A stretch of DNA of 64,000 nucleotides from positions 1 to 64,000 of the forward strand of contig NZ_JNKU01000001.1 in the NCBI RefSeq assembly GCF_000702165.1, in the 5' to 3' direction. Below are positions 1 to 8,501 of this stretch, piece by piece. A program made the position numbers and the translations under genes. The notes under the pieces are model-generated. The model was not told the origin of the DNA and did not search any database. It saw only the letters and a list, made by a program, of their open reading frames with translations. Source of the stretch: Sharpea azabuensis DSM 18934. GTDB taxonomy: Bacteria > Bacillota_I > Bacilli_A > Erysipelotrichales > Coprobacillaceae. Each line of letters begins with the position of its first letter. The first letter of the stretch is position 1.

Positions 1-164
1 TGAACGAAGTGAAAGCAAGCGCCTTTAGACGCGAGCAGGTATCATAGGCTTATAGCCGCAGTTCAAACCACGCCTTTTAGACGTGGTTTTGATTGACTTT
101 TGTATCCTGCACTTTTATAATCTAAATATAGTCAGTCGTAACTATTAGAAAGGTCATAAACACC

Positions 165-605
165 ATGCAATTAGACACAAATAATCATTCGGTATTTATG
201 TTGCGTTATCACCTTATAATGTGTGTAAAATATCGTAATAAGGTGATAGATGATACTGTCTCTAACCGTCTGAAAGATATGTTTGTAAAAATTGCCCCTG
301 CGTATAACATTACGCTGGAGGAATGGACTCACGATATGGACCATGTTCACATTCTGTTTAGAGGGCAACCCAATACCGAAATCAGCAAGTTCATCAATGC
401 TTACAAATCAGCGAGCAGCCGCATCATAAAGAAGGAATTTCCTGAGATACGTAAATCCTTATGGAAAGAGATGTTCTGGTCACAGAGCTTTTGCCTGCTG
501 ACCGCTGGTGGTGTCACAGCAGATATCATTAAGCAGTATATACAGTCACAGGGAGAGAAAGATGGCAAACAAGGCAATCAAGTACAGAGTGTATCCTACA
601 ACTGA
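165..605 (+). CDS. tnpA: IS200/IS605 Y1 transposase TnpA
   Basis: Single-strand DNA transposase of 146 residues, the usual size for the Y1 HUH family, which excises and inserts the element as a circular ssDNA. The metal-binding HUH signature is the HVH within DHVHILF (about residues 65-71). The catalytic tyrosine is in the IKQYIQSQ segment near the C-terminus, as in IS200 TnpA. Its last 44 bases overlap the start of tnpB, suggesting translational coupling. It is intact and could be active. Confidence 0.93.
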   Translation: MQLDTNNHSVFMLRYHLIMCVKYRNKVIDDTVSNRLKDMFVKIAPAYNITLEEWTHDMDHVHILFRGQPNTEISKFINAYKSASSRIIKKEFPEIRKSLWKEMFWSQSFCLLTAGGVTADIIKQYIQSQGEKDGKQGNQVQSVSYN

Positions 606-1701
606 ACAAGGCACCATGTTCTCTAAGACCTTTGGCTGCTGCCGTAAGGTCTATAATCTTATGCTTTCCGATAAGATTGAAGGCTACAGGACCACAGGCA
701 AGTTTCCTGCTGTTACGCCTGCCCAGTATAAGGATGAATATCCATATCTCAGGGAGGTAGACAGTCTTGCCCTTGCAAATGTGCAGATGAATCTGCAGGC
801 TGCTTTCCGTCATGCCTTTAGCAAATCTCGCAAAAAGAATAACGGATTTCCTAAGTTCAAGTCTGCAAAGCACAGTCGCAGGTCTTATACGACAAACAAT
901 CAGAAAGGCACAGTTGCTATTATAGACAATAAGTACATCAGACTTCCTAAGATTGGTAAAGTAAAAGCTGTCATCCATCGCGTTCCTGAAAGTGGTTGGC
1001 TTATCAAATCTGCTACTGTATCTCAGGAATCAGATGGCAGGTATTATGTTTCTGTGCTTTTTGAATTTGAAAACGCAGAGAACAATTATATCGTAGATAA
1101 AGCCAACGCTATTGGATTGGATTATGCTTCTGATGGTCTATATGTTGACAGTAATGGCAATGCGGGTACTAATCACAAATATTATCGTGAAAGCCATGAC
1201 AAGCTTGCCAAGGCACAACGCAAACTGTCCCGTATGAAAGGCTCTAAGAAGCATGAAGATAAATCCAATAATTATATCAAGCAGCTCCGTAAAGTAAATA
1301 AGATCCATAGGCATATTGCTAATCAGCGTCTGGATAACCTGCATAAAATATCTACTGAGATAGCCAATCAGTATGATGTTGTATGTGTGGAATCCTTAAA
1401 TATGCGTTCTATGGCAAATCGCAGCTTCGGTAACGGCAAGGCTACACTTGATAATGGATACGGCATGTTGCTTAACATGCTCGAATATAAGCTGTCTGAC
1501 AGAAACAAGTATCTTATCAAAGTGAATAAGTGGTTTCCGTCATCACAAATCTGCAGTTGCTGCAATACATTGCATCCTGAGATGAAGGATTTATCTAAGC
1601 GTAAAATGATATGTGATTGCGGACTCACGATAAGCCGTGACCAGAATGCTGCTATCAATATACTAAATGAAGGATTACGTCTGCTTAGTGAAGTGGCATA
1701 A
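562..1701 (+). CDS. tnpB: RNA-guided endonuclease TnpB
   Basis: TnpB, the IS605-encoded ancestor-type relative of Cas12. Known members cut the empty donor site using an RNA made from the right end of the element. The start is ATG 562, inside the end of tnpA, preceded by GGGAGAG; the frame is open from 508, but those residues do not look like TnpB. Length is 379 residues. RuvC residues are visible: D in GLDYASDG, E in CVESLNM and the final D in SRDQNAA. A CxxC...CxC zinc ribbon (SCCNTLHP...CDCG) lies before the last aspartate. All catalytic positions are present. Confidence 0.92.
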   Translation: MANKAIKYRVYPTTEQGTMFSKTFGCCRKVYNLMLSDKIEGYRTTGKFPAVTPAQYKDEYPYLREVDSLALANVQMNLQAAFRHAFSKSRKKNNGFPKFKSAKHSRRSYTTNNQKGTVAIIDNKYIRLPKIGKVKAVIHRVPESGWLIKSATVSQESDGRYYVSVLFEFENAENNYIVDKANAIGLDYASDGLYVDSNGNAGTNHKYYRESHDKLAKAQRKLSRMKGSKKHEDKSNNYIKQLRKVNKIHRHIANQRLDNLHKISTEIANQYDVVCVESLNMRSMANRSFGNGKATLDNGYGMLLNMLEYKLSDRNKYLIKVNKWFPSSQICSCCNTLHPEMKDLSKRKMICDCGLTISRDQNAAINILNEGLRLLSEVA

Positions 1702-1845
1702 ACAAAATATATAGAGTAGGGATGGAATAGCCCGAACTCATACGCCTGTGGACATTGTGTAAGACGTTGAGCTGCGTAACAATGCAGCCAATGCAGTAGT
1801 GGTTGAAGCAGGAAGCTCCGACTTCTATAAGTCGGAGTAGTTCAC
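1702..1845 (+). ncRNA. presumptive omega-RNA (right end of IS element 1)
   Basis: A non-coding stretch between the tnpB stop and the right end, with several internal complementarities and a terminal stem formed by CTCCGACTT and AAGTCGGAG. In characterised IS605 elements this segment, with the 3' part of tnpB, forms the TnpB guide RNA, whose guide is read from the flanking DNA just beyond the right end (here from about 1846). Assignment is by position and terminal hairpin; the 5' end of the RNA cannot be placed. Confidence 0.6.
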
Positions 1846-1853
1846 ATGATAGG

Positions 1854-1882
1854 GTTTACTTCATTATGAGGTAAACTTTTTT
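1854..1882 (+). terminator. intrinsic terminator just outside IS element 1
   Basis: Stem GTTTACTTC / GAGGTAAAC (1854-1862 and 1868-1876, one G-T pair) with a five-base loop and six T residues. It lies nine bases beyond the element's right end, so the insertion point is at the foot of a pre-existing terminator, or the terminator ends the element's own transcript. Confidence 0.75.
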
Positions 1883-1917
1883 ATACAATTCTAAAATAAG
1901 AACATGTTCATTGTTGA

Positions 1918-1946
1918 TTGTTAGATATGGCTAACTGTGATATACT
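1918..1946 (+). promoter_or_regulatory. sigma-A-type promoter of the methyltransferase gene
   Basis: TTGTTA at 1918-1923 and TATACT at 1941-1946 are separated by 17 bases. The spacer contains the inverted repeat GTTAG-N6-CTAAC, a possible repressor site. It fits the gene starting at 1998. Confidence 0.5.
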
Positions 1947-1997
1947 AAGTTAGGATTAACTAATTGTTGTGTTATGAAAAGCATGAGGAGTGATATT

Positions 1998-2621
1998 ATG
2001 GGATTATTTCTAAAATTTATCAATAACACAAGAAAGCCATCGGGAATACTTGGAAAAATTATGATTTACAGCATGAATAAAGGTCATGCGAAAATGGCGG
2101 ACTGGGGAATAAAACATTTTCCTAAGATACAATTTCAAAACCTTTTAGATATTGGCTGTGGTGGTGGGCGAAATGCTTTGACCTTGCTTAAAAAGTATGA
2201 TTGTGCCCATCTTACTGCTGTTGACTACTCACCACTTTGTGTTGAAAAGACACGTCAGTATAATCAACAATTCATAAAGGAAAAACGTTGTGATGTTTTA
2301 GAAGCCAATGTTCAAGCGTTGCCGTTTCCAAGTGATTCATTTGAGATGGCGACTGCTTTTGAGACAATCTATTTCTGGCCAGGATTAGAAGACTGTTTCA
2401 AAGAAGTCTATCGTGTGCTTAGTCATGAAGGATATTTCTGTATTGTTTCAGAAAGTGATGGGGAAGATGCTGAAAGTCAGAAATATGAAAAGATTATTGA
2501 TGGAATGCATAACTACACACTTATACAAATCAAAGAAACTTTAAAAAAGGTAGGATTCAAAACTATTGATTGTTTTCATCATGAAGTGAAGCCATGGATT
2601 GCTGTTATTGCAAGAAAATAG
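1998..2621 (+). CDS. class I SAM-dependent methyltransferase
   Basis: Small Rossmann-fold methyltransferase of 207 residues (Methyltransf_11 type). Motif I is LLDIGCGGGRNAL near residue 50, followed by the acidic end of beta-2 in AVDYSP. The substrate cannot be told from sequence. ATG 1998 is chosen because GAGGAG lies seven bases upstream; in-frame ATGs at 1974 and 1983 lack a ribosome site. It is a single gene between the IS element and the convergent pdxT. Confidence 0.8.
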   Translation: MGLFLKFINNTRKPSGILGKIMIYSMNKGHAKMADWGIKHFPKIQFQNLLDIGCGGGRNALTLLKKYDCAHLTAVDYSPLCVEKTRQYNQQFIKEKRCDVLEANVQALPFPSDSFEMATAFETIYFWPGLEDCFKEVYRVLSHEGYFCIVSESDGEDAESQKYEKIIDGMHNYTLIQIKETLKKVGFKTIDCFHHEVKPWIAVIARK

Positions 2622-2723
2622 TGCTATTTGTCTTTGCTTAAACAAAGGATGGAATTGAAATGCAATGTTGTTGAAGATAATCATGATGATAGATTGTAGG
2701 ACATCCTGCAGTCTTTTATTATG

Positions 2724-2750
2724 AAAAAACCAGTCAAGATGACTGGTTGG
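2724..2750 (-). terminator. terminator of pdxST
   Basis: On the minus strand the arms AACCAGTC / GACTGGTT (2728-2735 and 2741-2748) are followed by a run of T residues. It overlaps the last codons of pdxT and ends the minus-strand operon. The 112 bases between the upstream methyltransferase and pdxT hold no other gene I can support. Confidence 0.75.
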
Positions 2751-3312
2751 ATGGTTGAATGAGTGAGAGGAAATATTGATGGATTCTTGTATCATGGGTA
2801 AGTTCGGGATGAAAGGATAAACCAATCTGATGATGATATTGGACGGCTACAATATGATTATTGACAACACTTAGAATATCAACATCATCACTTACGGATT
2901 CAATATAAGGCGCACGGATAAAGATGGCCGGATAGTGACCAATAGGTGGCATATCAATATCTGAATCAAAGCTTGCAAGCTGTCGGCCATAGGCATTGCG
3001 TTTTATGACAATCGGCAATGTGCCTAGGTGGGCAGTCTCTTCCTGATCAATAGTCTTAGCTAGAAGAATAAGGCCAGCACAGGTCGCAAGAACAGGCAAA
3101 CCTTCATTGATAAGCTGTTGAATAGGCTTGAGTAATCCAAGCTGTCGTAAAAGCTTACCCTGAACGGTACTTTCGCCCCCTGGCAGAATGAGTCCATCTA
3201 TGCCTTCAAGATCTTTTCGCTGTCTTATTTCCACAACCTCAGCACCTAATTCCTGTATGATCTTCTCATGTTCGATAAAAGCACCTTGTAAAGCGAGTAT
3301 GCCAACTTTCAT
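2734..3312 (-). CDS. pdxT: pyridoxal 5'-phosphate synthase, glutaminase subunit PdxT
   Basis: Class I glutaminase of the DXP-independent vitamin B6 route. It releases ammonia from glutamine and passes it to PdxS in the 12+12 synthase complex. Length is 192 residues, normal for PdxT. The nucleophilic cysteine is in LATCAGLIL, the oxyanion region is PGGES, and the His-Glu pair is in SFHPEL. It lies two bases after pdxS in the same operon. Confidence 0.95.
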   Translation of the reverse strand: MKVGILALQGAFIEHEKIIQELGAEVVEIRQRKDLEGIDGLILPGGESTVQGKLLRQLGLLKPIQQLINEGLPVLATCAGLILLAKTIDQEETAHLGTLPIVIKRNAYGRQLASFDSDIDMPPIGHYPAIFIRAPYIESVSDDVDILSVVNNHIVAVQYHHQIGLSFHPELTHDTRIHQYFLSLIQPSNQSS

Positions 3313-3314
3313 AG

Positions 3315-4190
3315 CTATTGTCCTCTTTCTTCCATAATGACTTTGATTTCACTTGGATTAATACCAACCATAGCTTCGCCAAGATCTTCTGAAAGTTTAG
3401 CGATAAGAGCTGCATCCTGATAGTTAGTGACAGCCTGGACAATCGCTGATGCACGTTTTGCAGGATCACCAGACTTAAAGATGCCTGAACCGACAAATAC
3501 ACCTTCTGCGCCAAGCTGCATCATCAAAGCAGCATCGGCAGGAGTAGCAACACCGCCAGCCGCAAAGTTGACAACGGGTAGTCTTTTATGTTCATGAACA
3601 TAGAGTACCAAATCGTAAGGGACACGAAGCTGTTTAGCTTCTTCAAAGAGTTCATCTTTTTCCATCGCTGCAATTTTTCTTATTTCTCCATTCATCTTAC
3701 GCATATGGCGGACAGCCTGAACAACATCGCCGGTACCTGGTTCACCTTTTGTACGAATCATTGCTGCTCCTTCGTTAATTCTTCTTAAAGCTTCACCTAA
3801 GTCTCTTGCCCCACATACAAATGGTACCTTGAAATTTGTCTTATCAATATGATAGACATCATCAGCGACAGAAAGCACTTCTGATTCATCAATATAATCA
3901 ATATCAATAGCTTCTAGTATTTGTGCTTCGACAAAATGGCCAATACGGCACTTCGCCATGACAGGAATGCTGACAGCTTCCTGAATGCCTTTAATCATTT
4001 TTGGATCACTAATACGAGAGACACCACCAGCCGCTCTAATATCAGCTGGTATTCTTTCAAGTGCCATTACGGCGCAAGCACCTGCTTCCTGAGCGATTCT
4101 TGCCTGTTCTGGTGTTGTAACATCCATGATCACACCACCCTTAAGCATTTGTGCCAACCCTTTATTTAATGCATATCTTTCATTACTCAT
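3315..4190 (-). CDS. pdxS: pyridoxal 5'-phosphate synthase, synthase subunit PdxS
   Basis: Makes PLP from ribose 5-phosphate, glyceraldehyde 3-phosphate and ammonia. Length is 291 residues, full size. Family landmarks include GGVIMDV near the N-terminus, the lysine in VMAKCRIGH that carries substrate as an imine, and the [21 protein letters not shown] phosphate-binding region. A GGGGGA-rich ribosome site precedes ATG 4190. It is transcribed divergently from the MocR-type regulator at 4297, the classical PdxR/pdxST arrangement. Confidence 0.96.
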   Translation of the reverse strand: MSNERYALNKGLAQMLKGGVIMDVTTPEQARIAQEAGACAVMALERIPADIRAAGGVSRISDPKMIKGIQEAVSIPVMAKCRIGHFVEAQILEAIDIDYIDESEVLSVADDVYHIDKTNFKVPFVCGARDLGEALRRINEGAAMIRTKGEPGTGDVVQAVRHMRKMNGEIRKIAAMEKDELFEEAKQLRVPYDLVLYVHEHKRLPVVNFAAGGVATPADAALMMQLGAEGVFVGSGIFKSGDPAKRASAIVQAVTNYQDAALIAKLSEDLGEAMVGINPSEIKVIMEERGQ

Positions 4191-4296
4191 TTTTCTTTCC
4201 CCCTTGTATTCTTCATGGGGATATCATACAATCTAACTGGGTCTAAAAAAATATCCAAAATAATAAATATTTAGATGCCAGAAGAAGGGAGAAAAG
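4191..4296. promoter_or_regulatory. divergent pdxS/pdxR control region
   Basis: The 106-base AT-rich spacer must carry both promoters. A TATGAT -10-like hexamer for pdxS lies on the minus strand at about 4225-4230; no convincing -35 was found. MocR-type PdxR proteins normally bind direct repeats in this position, but I could not delimit a repeat with confidence. Confidence 0.45.
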
Positions 4297-5697
4297 ATGC
4301 TGACCTATACCTTTACAAACAACGACATACCTCTCTATGAACAAGTCTATAATGCGATAAAATCAGATATTTTAAGTGGCAGATTGCCACCAGGAACGAA
4401 GCTTGCTTCCAAAAGAAGTTTTGCCTCCCACAATGGCATGAGTACCATAACGATTCAAAATGCTTATGACCAGTTGATCAGTGAAGGCTATATTTATACA
4501 TTACCGCGAAAGGGCTATTTTGTCTCAAAATTAGAAGGGCTAAGAAACATGCCCCAAAAACTATCGCTTAATCTTGATATCAAAACACCACACCCACCAA
4601 AAACCTACACTTACGATCTTTCCAATAATATGATAAATCCTGATAACTTCCCTTTCTCAATATGGGCAAAGCTTTCAAGAGACAATCTGGCACATAAGCG
4701 TAAGGAACTTATGAGCGTTGCTCCAGCTAATGGCCTTTTTGAATTAAGAGAGGCCATCAGTAAGCATCTCTCATCATTTCGTGGCATGCGTGTTGATCCT
4801 AATCAGATTATTGTTGGCGCTGGGACTGAATATCTCTATGGAATTCTTATTCAGCTACTTGGGAATGATTATCGTTATTGTATTGAAAATCCTGGATATA
4901 AGAAATTACTGCAAGTCTATCAACAATATGGTGTTGAATGTGTTTATGCCAATATCGATGGAAATGGTATTATGCCTGGTGAACTGCATGATAAGCATGT
5001 CGATATTGCCCATATTTGTCCTAATCACCATTTCCCAACAGGCATCACCATGCCGGCATGTCGTCGTTATGAGATCTTAAGCTGGGCTAATGAAGAGAGT
5101 GGGCACTATATTATTGAAGATGACTATGATAGTGAACTTAGAAGTCATGGTAAGCCTTTGCCTACGCTCTTTAGTATTGATGGCTGTGAGAAAGTTATTT
5201 ATATGAATACATTCTCTAAGTCGCTTGCCCCAACAATGAGAATAAGCTACATGATTCTTCCTGTTCATCTAGCCAATCGCTTTTATGAGCATCTTGCTTT
5301 CTCATCGTGTACCGTTTCCAATATCGAACAATATACATTAGCTTCATTCATCAACGAAGGTTATTTTGAAAAACATATTAATCGTATGCGCCTTTATTAT
5401 GCAAGAAAACGTAAACAGCTACTTGCCATGTTAAAGACAAGTCCATTAAGTACTATTTGTGAAGTCCATGAAAATGAATCAGGACTCCATTTCTTATTGC
5501 AATTACATACCCATTTGTCTGAAGAAGAAGTTCAAAAAAAGCTGGATGAGGAAGATATGCGTATGCAGTCTTTATCCGATTATTATATGGATAATCAAAA
5601 GAATAAAAAACATATGTATATTATTCATTATTCCAATCTTCCACTCGATCATATGACTGATGTCTTTGATCGTATTTATGATCTTGTACATGACTGA
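4297..5697 (+). CDS. pdxR: MocR-family regulator (GntR HTH plus aminotransferase domain), likely PdxR
   Basis: Length is 466 residues. The N-terminal GntR winged helix (about 10-75; PLYEQVYNAIKSDILSG) is followed by a long linker and a fold-type I aminotransferase domain. The PLP-binding lysine is in NTFSKSLAP, and the DDYDSE motif is present. Such proteins sense PLP and activate or repress pdxST. The divergent position next to pdxS supports that role; the symbol rests on context. Confidence 0.85.
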   Translation: MLTYTFTNNDIPLYEQVYNAIKSDILSGRLPPGTKLASKRSFASHNGMSTITIQNAYDQLISEGYIYTLPRKGYFVSKLEGLRNMPQKLSLNLDIKTPHPPKTYTYDLSNNMINPDNFPFSIWAKLSRDNLAHKRKELMSVAPANGLFELREAISKHLSSFRGMRVDPNQIIVGAGTEYLYGILIQLLGNDYRYCIENPGYKKLLQVYQQYGVECVYANIDGNGIMPGELHDKHVDIAHICPNHHFPTGITMPACRRYEILSWANEESGHYIIEDDYDSELRSHGKPLPTLFSIDGCEKVIYMNTFSKSLAPTMRISYMILPVHLANRFYEHLAFSSCTVSNIEQYTLASFINEGYFEKHINRMRLYYARKRKQLLAMLKTSPLSTICEVHENESGLHFLLQLHTHLSEEEVQKKLDEEDMRMQSLSDYYMDNQKNKKHMYIIHYSNLPLDHMTDVFDRIYDLVHD

Positions 5698-5735
5698 GAT
5701 GTATTTTATACATAATTGTATAATTAACAATACAT

Positions 5736-5765
5736 GAGAGGTGTTGAAGCCTCTCTATTTTTTTG
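5736..5765 (+). terminator. terminator after pdxR
   Basis: Arms GAGAGG (5736-5741) and CCTCTC (5750-5755), eight-base loop, then a T-rich run. Confidence 0.8.
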
Positions 5766-5782
5766 TATTTATATCAAAACAA

Positions 5783-5838
5783 TTGACGCATGAAAGCGTA
5801 TACGATATGATTATGGTATAGAAAATGACCAATGGTCA
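5783..5838 (+). promoter_or_regulatory. promoter and palindromic operator of oleate hydratase
   Basis: TTGACG (5783-5788) and TATGAT (5806-5811) are exactly 17 bases apart. Downstream, at about +9 to +21, is the perfect palindrome TGACCA-A-TGGTCA (5826-5838), well placed as a roadblock operator, for example for a TetR-type regulator. No regulator gene is adjacent, so the protein is unknown. Confidence 0.7.
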
Positions 5839-5858
5839 ATTATAAAGGAGGACAATCT

Positions 5859-7796
5859 ATGTATTACAGCAGTGGTAATTACGAAGCTTTTGCGAAACCT
5901 GAAAAGCCTGAAGGCATCGAGAAGAAGCATGCCTATATTGTTGGCTCTGGTCTGGCAGGTTTAGCTGCAGCTTGTTTTCTTATCAGGGATGCACAAATGC
6001 CCGGTGAAAACATCACAGTCTTTGAATCTCTTCCAATAGCTGGTGGCTCTTGTGATGGTCTCCATGATCCACAAAAAGGCTATATTATGCGTGGTGGCAG
6101 AGAGATGGATAATCACTTTGAATGTATGTGGGATCTCTTTAGATCTATTCCATCCATTGTCAATCCAGGTGAAACCATTTTCTCTGAATACTACAAGCTC
6201 AACAAAGAAGATCCAAACTATTCCCTCTGTCGTGTGACAGAAAAACAAGGTCAGGATGCCCATACTGATCGCCAATATGGATTAAACAAGAATGCTGAAA
6301 AACAGATTTTAAAGCTCATGCTTTCAACTGATGAAGAACTTGCCGACAAGAAGATTGATGATGTCTTTGATGAAGATTTCTATAAGACAAACTTCTGGAT
6401 TTACTGGCAGACAATGTTTGCCTTTGAAAAATGGCATTCCGCACTTGAAATGAAACTCTATATGCAAAGATATATTCATCATATTGATGGCTTGCCAGAC
6501 TTAAGTGCACTTCGCTTTACACGCTATAATCAGTATGAATCCATGATTCTTCCAATGTTGAAATATATTGAAGATGCTGGTGGAAAGATTGCCTATAATA
6601 CACAAGTGACTGATATCCAGTGTGAAACATCACCTACAAGAAAAGCTGCTCGTTATATTGCCTATGTGCAGGATGGTGTAGAAAAACATCTTGAATTAAC
6701 TGATGATGATTTTGTATTCATTACCAATGGTTCACAGGGAGATGGCAGTGCTTATGGTGATCAGACACATGCCCCAGAAATCACAATCAAGAATGGTCAG
6801 GGACCTTCTATTGAACTCTGGAAGAAATTGGCTGCTCAGGATGATGCTTTTGGACATCCTGATAAATTCTTCAAAGATATCAAGGAAACAAGCTGGGAAA
6901 GCTGGACAGTTGATACCGCAAATAAACAGATCTTAAGTGCAATTGAGAAGATATGTCATCGTGATCCATTGAGTGGTAAGGTTGTTACTGGTGGTATTGT
7001 TACGGCAAAAGATTCATCATGGCTTATGAGCTGGACAATTAATCGTCAGGGTCAATTCGTTGATCAGCCTGATGATCATTGCTTAATCTGGGTTTATGGC
7101 TTGAATTGCTGGGATGATGATGGTGATTATGTACATAAGCCAATGTATAAATGTACTGGTGAAGAATTATGTCAAGAATGGCTCTACCATATTGGTATTC
7201 CAGTCGATGAGATTGATGAACTAGCCAAGCAATGTAATACAACACCATGTATGATGCCTTATGTCACATCTTTCTTTGAACCACGTGCTTATGGCGATCG
7301 TCCATTAGTTGTACCTGTTGGTTCCGTCAATATCGCTTTTGTCGGCCAGTATGCCGAAACACCAAGAGATACAGTCTTTACAACAGAATACTCCATTCGT
7401 ACAGCCATGGAAGCTGTCTATACATTATGTAATGTTGATAGAGGCGTTCCTGAAGTATGGGGCTCAGTATTCGATGTCCGTGAACTGATTAAGGCTGGCG
7501 TAAAGATGAATGATGGCAAGATGATCAAAGAATGGCCATTACCAGCTAGTCAGAAGGCTGCAATTGCCGGTGCTTTCAAGCTGATCAATAATACAGAAAT
7601 CTCTAAGCTACTGATTCGCTTAGGTGCAGCAGAGAAGAAAGATTTTGCCCCAATTGTTGAAATGCCAAAAGTCAAAGTAGAAGTGACTTCTAGAGTCTCT
7701 GAACTCAAAGATTCTAAGACAGCTAAGATTGGGGCTGGTGTTACAGTTGCCTCCTTGATGGCTATTGCTGCATTGTTGCATAAAAAGAAATCTTAA
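5859..7796 (+). CDS. ohyA: oleate hydratase (myosin-cross-reactive antigen family)
   Basis: FAD-dependent hydratase adding water to the cis-9 double bond of oleic acid, giving 10-hydroxystearate; often a fatty-acid detoxification enzyme in gut bacteria. The start is ATG 5859 behind AAAGGAGGACA; an in-frame ATG at 5832 lies in the operator. The dinucleotide-binding motif is VGSGLAGLAAA (about residues 30-40), and the family motif RGGREMDNHFECMW follows. At 645 residues it is longer than the approximately 590 of many homologues. The extra C-terminus is charged and ends in a hydrophobic stretch (GAGVTVASLMAIAALL) plus a Lys cluster, which looks like a membrane tail. Confidence 0.92.
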   Translation: MYYSSGNYEAFAKPEKPEGIEKKHAYIVGSGLAGLAAACFLIRDAQMPGENITVFESLPIAGGSCDGLHDPQKGYIMRGGREMDNHFECMWDLFRSIPSIVNPGETIFSEYYKLNKEDPNYSLCRVTEKQGQDAHTDRQYGLNKNAEKQILKLMLSTDEELADKKIDDVFDEDFYKTNFWIYWQTMFAFEKWHSALEMKLYMQRYIHHIDGLPDLSALRFTRYNQYESMILPMLKYIEDAGGKIAYNTQVTDIQCETSPTRKAARYIAYVQDGVEKHLELTDDDFVFITNGSQGDGSAYGDQTHAPEITIKNGQGPSIELWKKLAAQDDAFGHPDKFFKDIKETSWESWTVDTANKQILSAIEKICHRDPLSGKVVTGGIVTAKDSSWLMSWTINRQGQFVDQPDDHCLIWVYGLNCWDDDGDYVHKPMYKCTGEELCQEWLYHIGIPVDEIDELAKQCNTTPCMMPYVTSFFEPRAYGDRPLVVPVGSVNIAFVGQYAETPRDTVFTTEYSIRTAMEAVYTLCNVDRGVPEVWGSVFDVRELIKAGVKMNDGKMIKEWPLPASQKAAIAGAFKLINNTEISKLLIRLGAAEKKDFAPIVEMPKVKVEVTSRVSELKDSKTAKIGAGVTVASLMAIAALLHKKKS

Positions 7797-7878
7797 ACTT
7801 TTCAACTTGCATTCTCGAAAAAAAGGATTAGAATGAATGCATAAAGTGTAACCCACAAAGAAGAAATAAGTCTTAATT

Positions 7879-7912
7879 GGCGTAGTCTCCTAGAGGCTGC
7901 GCTTTATTATTT
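7879..7912 (+). terminator. probable terminator after oleate hydratase
   Basis: Imperfect stem GCGTAGTCTC / GAGGCTGCGC with G-T pairs and a four-base loop, followed by a T-rich segment. It lies 83 bases after the stop. Confidence 0.5.
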
Positions 7913-7935
7913 CTATTTTGAGGAGGAACATTGTT

Positions 7936-8433
7936 ATGAAAAAAATGAAAGGTTTGGTTTTTAGTCTTATTATGTCCTATTCTATGGCTATTGGCATGGA
8001 AGTCTACAATATTGCCTATAAGCTGGGCTATCATATGCAAGCGGGTGGGTTTTCATCGATGCATAATGTTGTCTTTCTAGCTGCTTTAAAAGAGGCAAGC
8101 TATATGGGCATTATTGTCTTTATCATTTCTACGCTTTATGGCAATCGTCTTGGACAACATATCGCATCACATATTTGTGATCAAGAAAGAGATCCATCTT
8201 ATTTCTGTATGTTGATAAGACAGGGTGCAACAATCGCCATTATGTGTCCATCCATGAGTCTTATCGCGTCTATTCTCTTTACTATTATTCTTGCCCATCA
8301 GCCACTTATTCAGCTGCCAGCTATTTTTGTCTGTACGCTTATGAAGAACTTCCCGATGGCATTCTTCTGGAATATCTTTGCGGCTTCACCTTTTACAAGA
8401 ACAATCACCAAATGGCTCTTTACATCAAAATAG
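7936..8433 (+). CDS. DUF2798-type membrane protein
   Basis: Length is 165 residues with about four hydrophobic helices arranged as two similar halves (IMSYSMAIGMEVYN... and MSLIASILFTII...PMAFFWNIFAASP), the pattern of DUF2798 proteins. The function is unknown. ATG 7936 follows GAGGAGGAA at good spacing; the frame is open from 7918 without a ribosome site there. Confidence 0.65.
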   Translation: MKKMKGLVFSLIMSYSMAIGMEVYNIAYKLGYHMQAGGFSSMHNVVFLAALKEASYMGIIVFIISTLYGNRLGQHIASHICDQERDPSYFCMLIRQGATIAIMCPSMSLIASILFTIILAHQPLIQLPAIFVCTLMKNFPMAFFWNIFAASPFTRTITKWLFTSK

Positions 8434-8501
8434 AAAGTCATCAAGCTTTTTATTGAAGAAGGGCGAAAAGCTTTCTACAATAGGATCAAGGAAGTGAGAA
8501 C

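Larger units (their letters stand above)
47..1845 (+). mobile_element. IS200/IS605 element with tnpA and tnpB
   Basis: A complete-looking IS605-type element. A left-end hairpin (arms 65-72 and 82-89) is followed by a Y1 transposase, an overlapping TnpB, a non-coding 3' stretch and a right-end hairpin (about 1815-1836) ending in TTCAC at 1841-1845. The right boundary rests on that TTCAC end, which is also seen at the remnant near 11386. The left boundary is only placed near base 47, by the usual distance of the cleavage site from the subterminal hairpin, because the target motif could not be identified. Bases 1-46 are flank in which I recognise nothing. Confidence 0.8.

Noticed and set aside
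91-96. GATTGA/TTGAT next to the first left-end hairpin as the target motif of IS element 1
   Set aside because: It lies inside the hairpin on the element side; the target motif should lie some 15-20 bases before the hairpin.
529-978. Long antisense frames opposite tnpB, the fab genes and others
   Set aside because: They are shadows of well-identified genes, without ribosome sites or family features.
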